Source: Lachnospiraceae bacterium (GTDB lineage: Bacteria; Bacillota; Clostridia; Lachnospirales; Lachnospiraceae). From it: a stretch of DNA of 24,488 nt. Within the stretch, counting starts at the first letter, position 1, and each line of letters begins with the position of its first letter. The notes under the pieces are model-generated. The model ran no database searches. It was not told the DNA's origin and saw only the letters and a list, made by a program, of their open reading frames with translations. Position numbers and translations under genes: made by a program. The stretch covers positions 1 to 24,488 of the forward strand of contig JAHZHB010000056.1 in the NCBI GenBank assembly GCA_019420465.1, read 5' to 3'. Below, piece by piece: positions 24,235 through 24,488 of this stretch.

Positions 24235-24299
24235 TTCTGCATTCGACTGTGACAACAACAGCAACAACAGCTGATCATGGTGGACATGTTGGATTTCAT
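24189..24299 (-). CDS. poly-cysteine leader peptide of an attenuator
   Basis: This 36-residue ORF starts ATG at 24299 (an in-frame GTG lies at 24302) and stops TGA at 24189. AAGGAG lies at 24312-24317, 12 bases before the ATG or 9 before the GTG. Residues 11-16 are six consecutive cysteines (codons at 24269-24252: five TGT and one TGC), within MISCCCCCCHSRM. It is the only run of its kind in the window, and sits between a consensus promoter and an intrinsic terminator. This is the classic position of a leader peptide whose slow translation, under low charged tRNA-Cys, would favour the antiterminator. The peptide itself needs no function. Cys richness could in principle reflect metal binding, but the paired hairpins argue for attenuation. 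Confidence 0.8.
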   Translation of the reverse strand: MKSNMSTMISCCCCCCHSRMQNSRAEKGQIHRFRVS

Positions 24300-24341
24300 C
24301 ACTTTTTTGGTCTCCTTTCTTTGTTTCTTTGTATGGTTTGG

Positions 24342-24370
24342 ATTATATTCTAGTTTTCCTATAATGTCAA
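24342..24370 (-). promoter_or_regulatory. consensus sigma-A promoter for the cysteine leader and ABC operon
   Basis: On the minus strand, TTGACA (24370-24365) and TATAAT (24347-24342) are separated by 17 bases, a perfect match. The start of transcription should be near 24335, giving a leader of about 330 bases. Sequence from 24371 to 24488 shows no convincing gene. Confidence 0.85.
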
Positions 24371-24488
24371 TATGGATTAGGGGAAATTATTGTTTGTTTG
24401 CAGGTACATGATGGACGGACGGAAACGGAGATGAGTGGCGGCTCGGCAGGGCATCAGGCTCCCCGGTGAAGTCATAGTGAACTGTTCG

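Noticed and set aside
24003..24370. T-box or SAM riboswitch before the ABC importer
   Set aside because: No T-box core sequence (TGGNACCGCG-like) and no S-box junction motifs are present. The leader ORF with alternative hairpins explains the region better.
24430..24488. Possible start of a third hairpin element at the right edge
   Set aside because: It shares only a nine-base match (TCGGCAGGG) with the arm of copy 2, and no core or complementary arm is in the window.

Overview
The window looks like a chromosomal segment of a spore-forming, low- to mid-GC anaerobic Firmicute, most likely a Lachnospiraceae-type Clostridium. Supporting points are a SipL-like spore morphogenesis protein, GerA-type germination genes, a DUF1934 protein, AGGAGG-type ribosome sites and near-consensus sigma-A promoters. 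The species cannot be fixed from the sequence alone. Most genes are on the minus strand.

Layout. 1-446: 5' part of a degV gene. 650-1081: small helical protein (+). 3935-1086: citrate synthase followed by a GT-C-like membrane protein (one operon). 4526-4077: DUF1934 protein. 7641-4698: two-gene germination operon, gerAA followed by an apparent GerAB/GerAC fusion. 9349-7783: ispE and a GntR/FCD regulator. 11464-9451: PrcB-like lipoprotein and SipL-like SPOCS/LysM protein. 11606-12337: plsC (+). 16319-12389: cell-wall group of L,D-transpeptidase, ddl and murF. 17780-16494: aspartate-type aminotransferase. 18126-18995: RlmI-like methyltransferase (+). 19558-19250: His-rich protein. 20488-19733: secreted SH3b protein. 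24002-21004: four-gene amino-acid ABC importer.

Two things stand out. First, the ABC importer is preceded by a consensus promoter and a leader ORF (24299-24189) with six consecutive Cys codons. It is followed by mutually exclusive antiterminator and terminator pairings. This looks like translation-coupled transcription attenuation by charged tRNA-Cys, and it fits a solute-binding protein that resembles known cysteine binders. Second, a roughly 117-bp core occurs twice in opposite orientations (19065-19180 and 20691-20808). In each copy it is bracketed by a perfect inverted repeat (46 bp and 42 bp), but the arm sequences of the two copies are unrelated. The cores differ by compensatory changes in predicted helices. 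I do not recognise this element.

Smaller oddities are the germination fusion with a truncated GerAC-like domain, a hairpin between the apparent Shine-Dalgarno sequence and start codon of murF, and PdhR/FadR-like half-sites in front of the germination operon beside a GntR gene.
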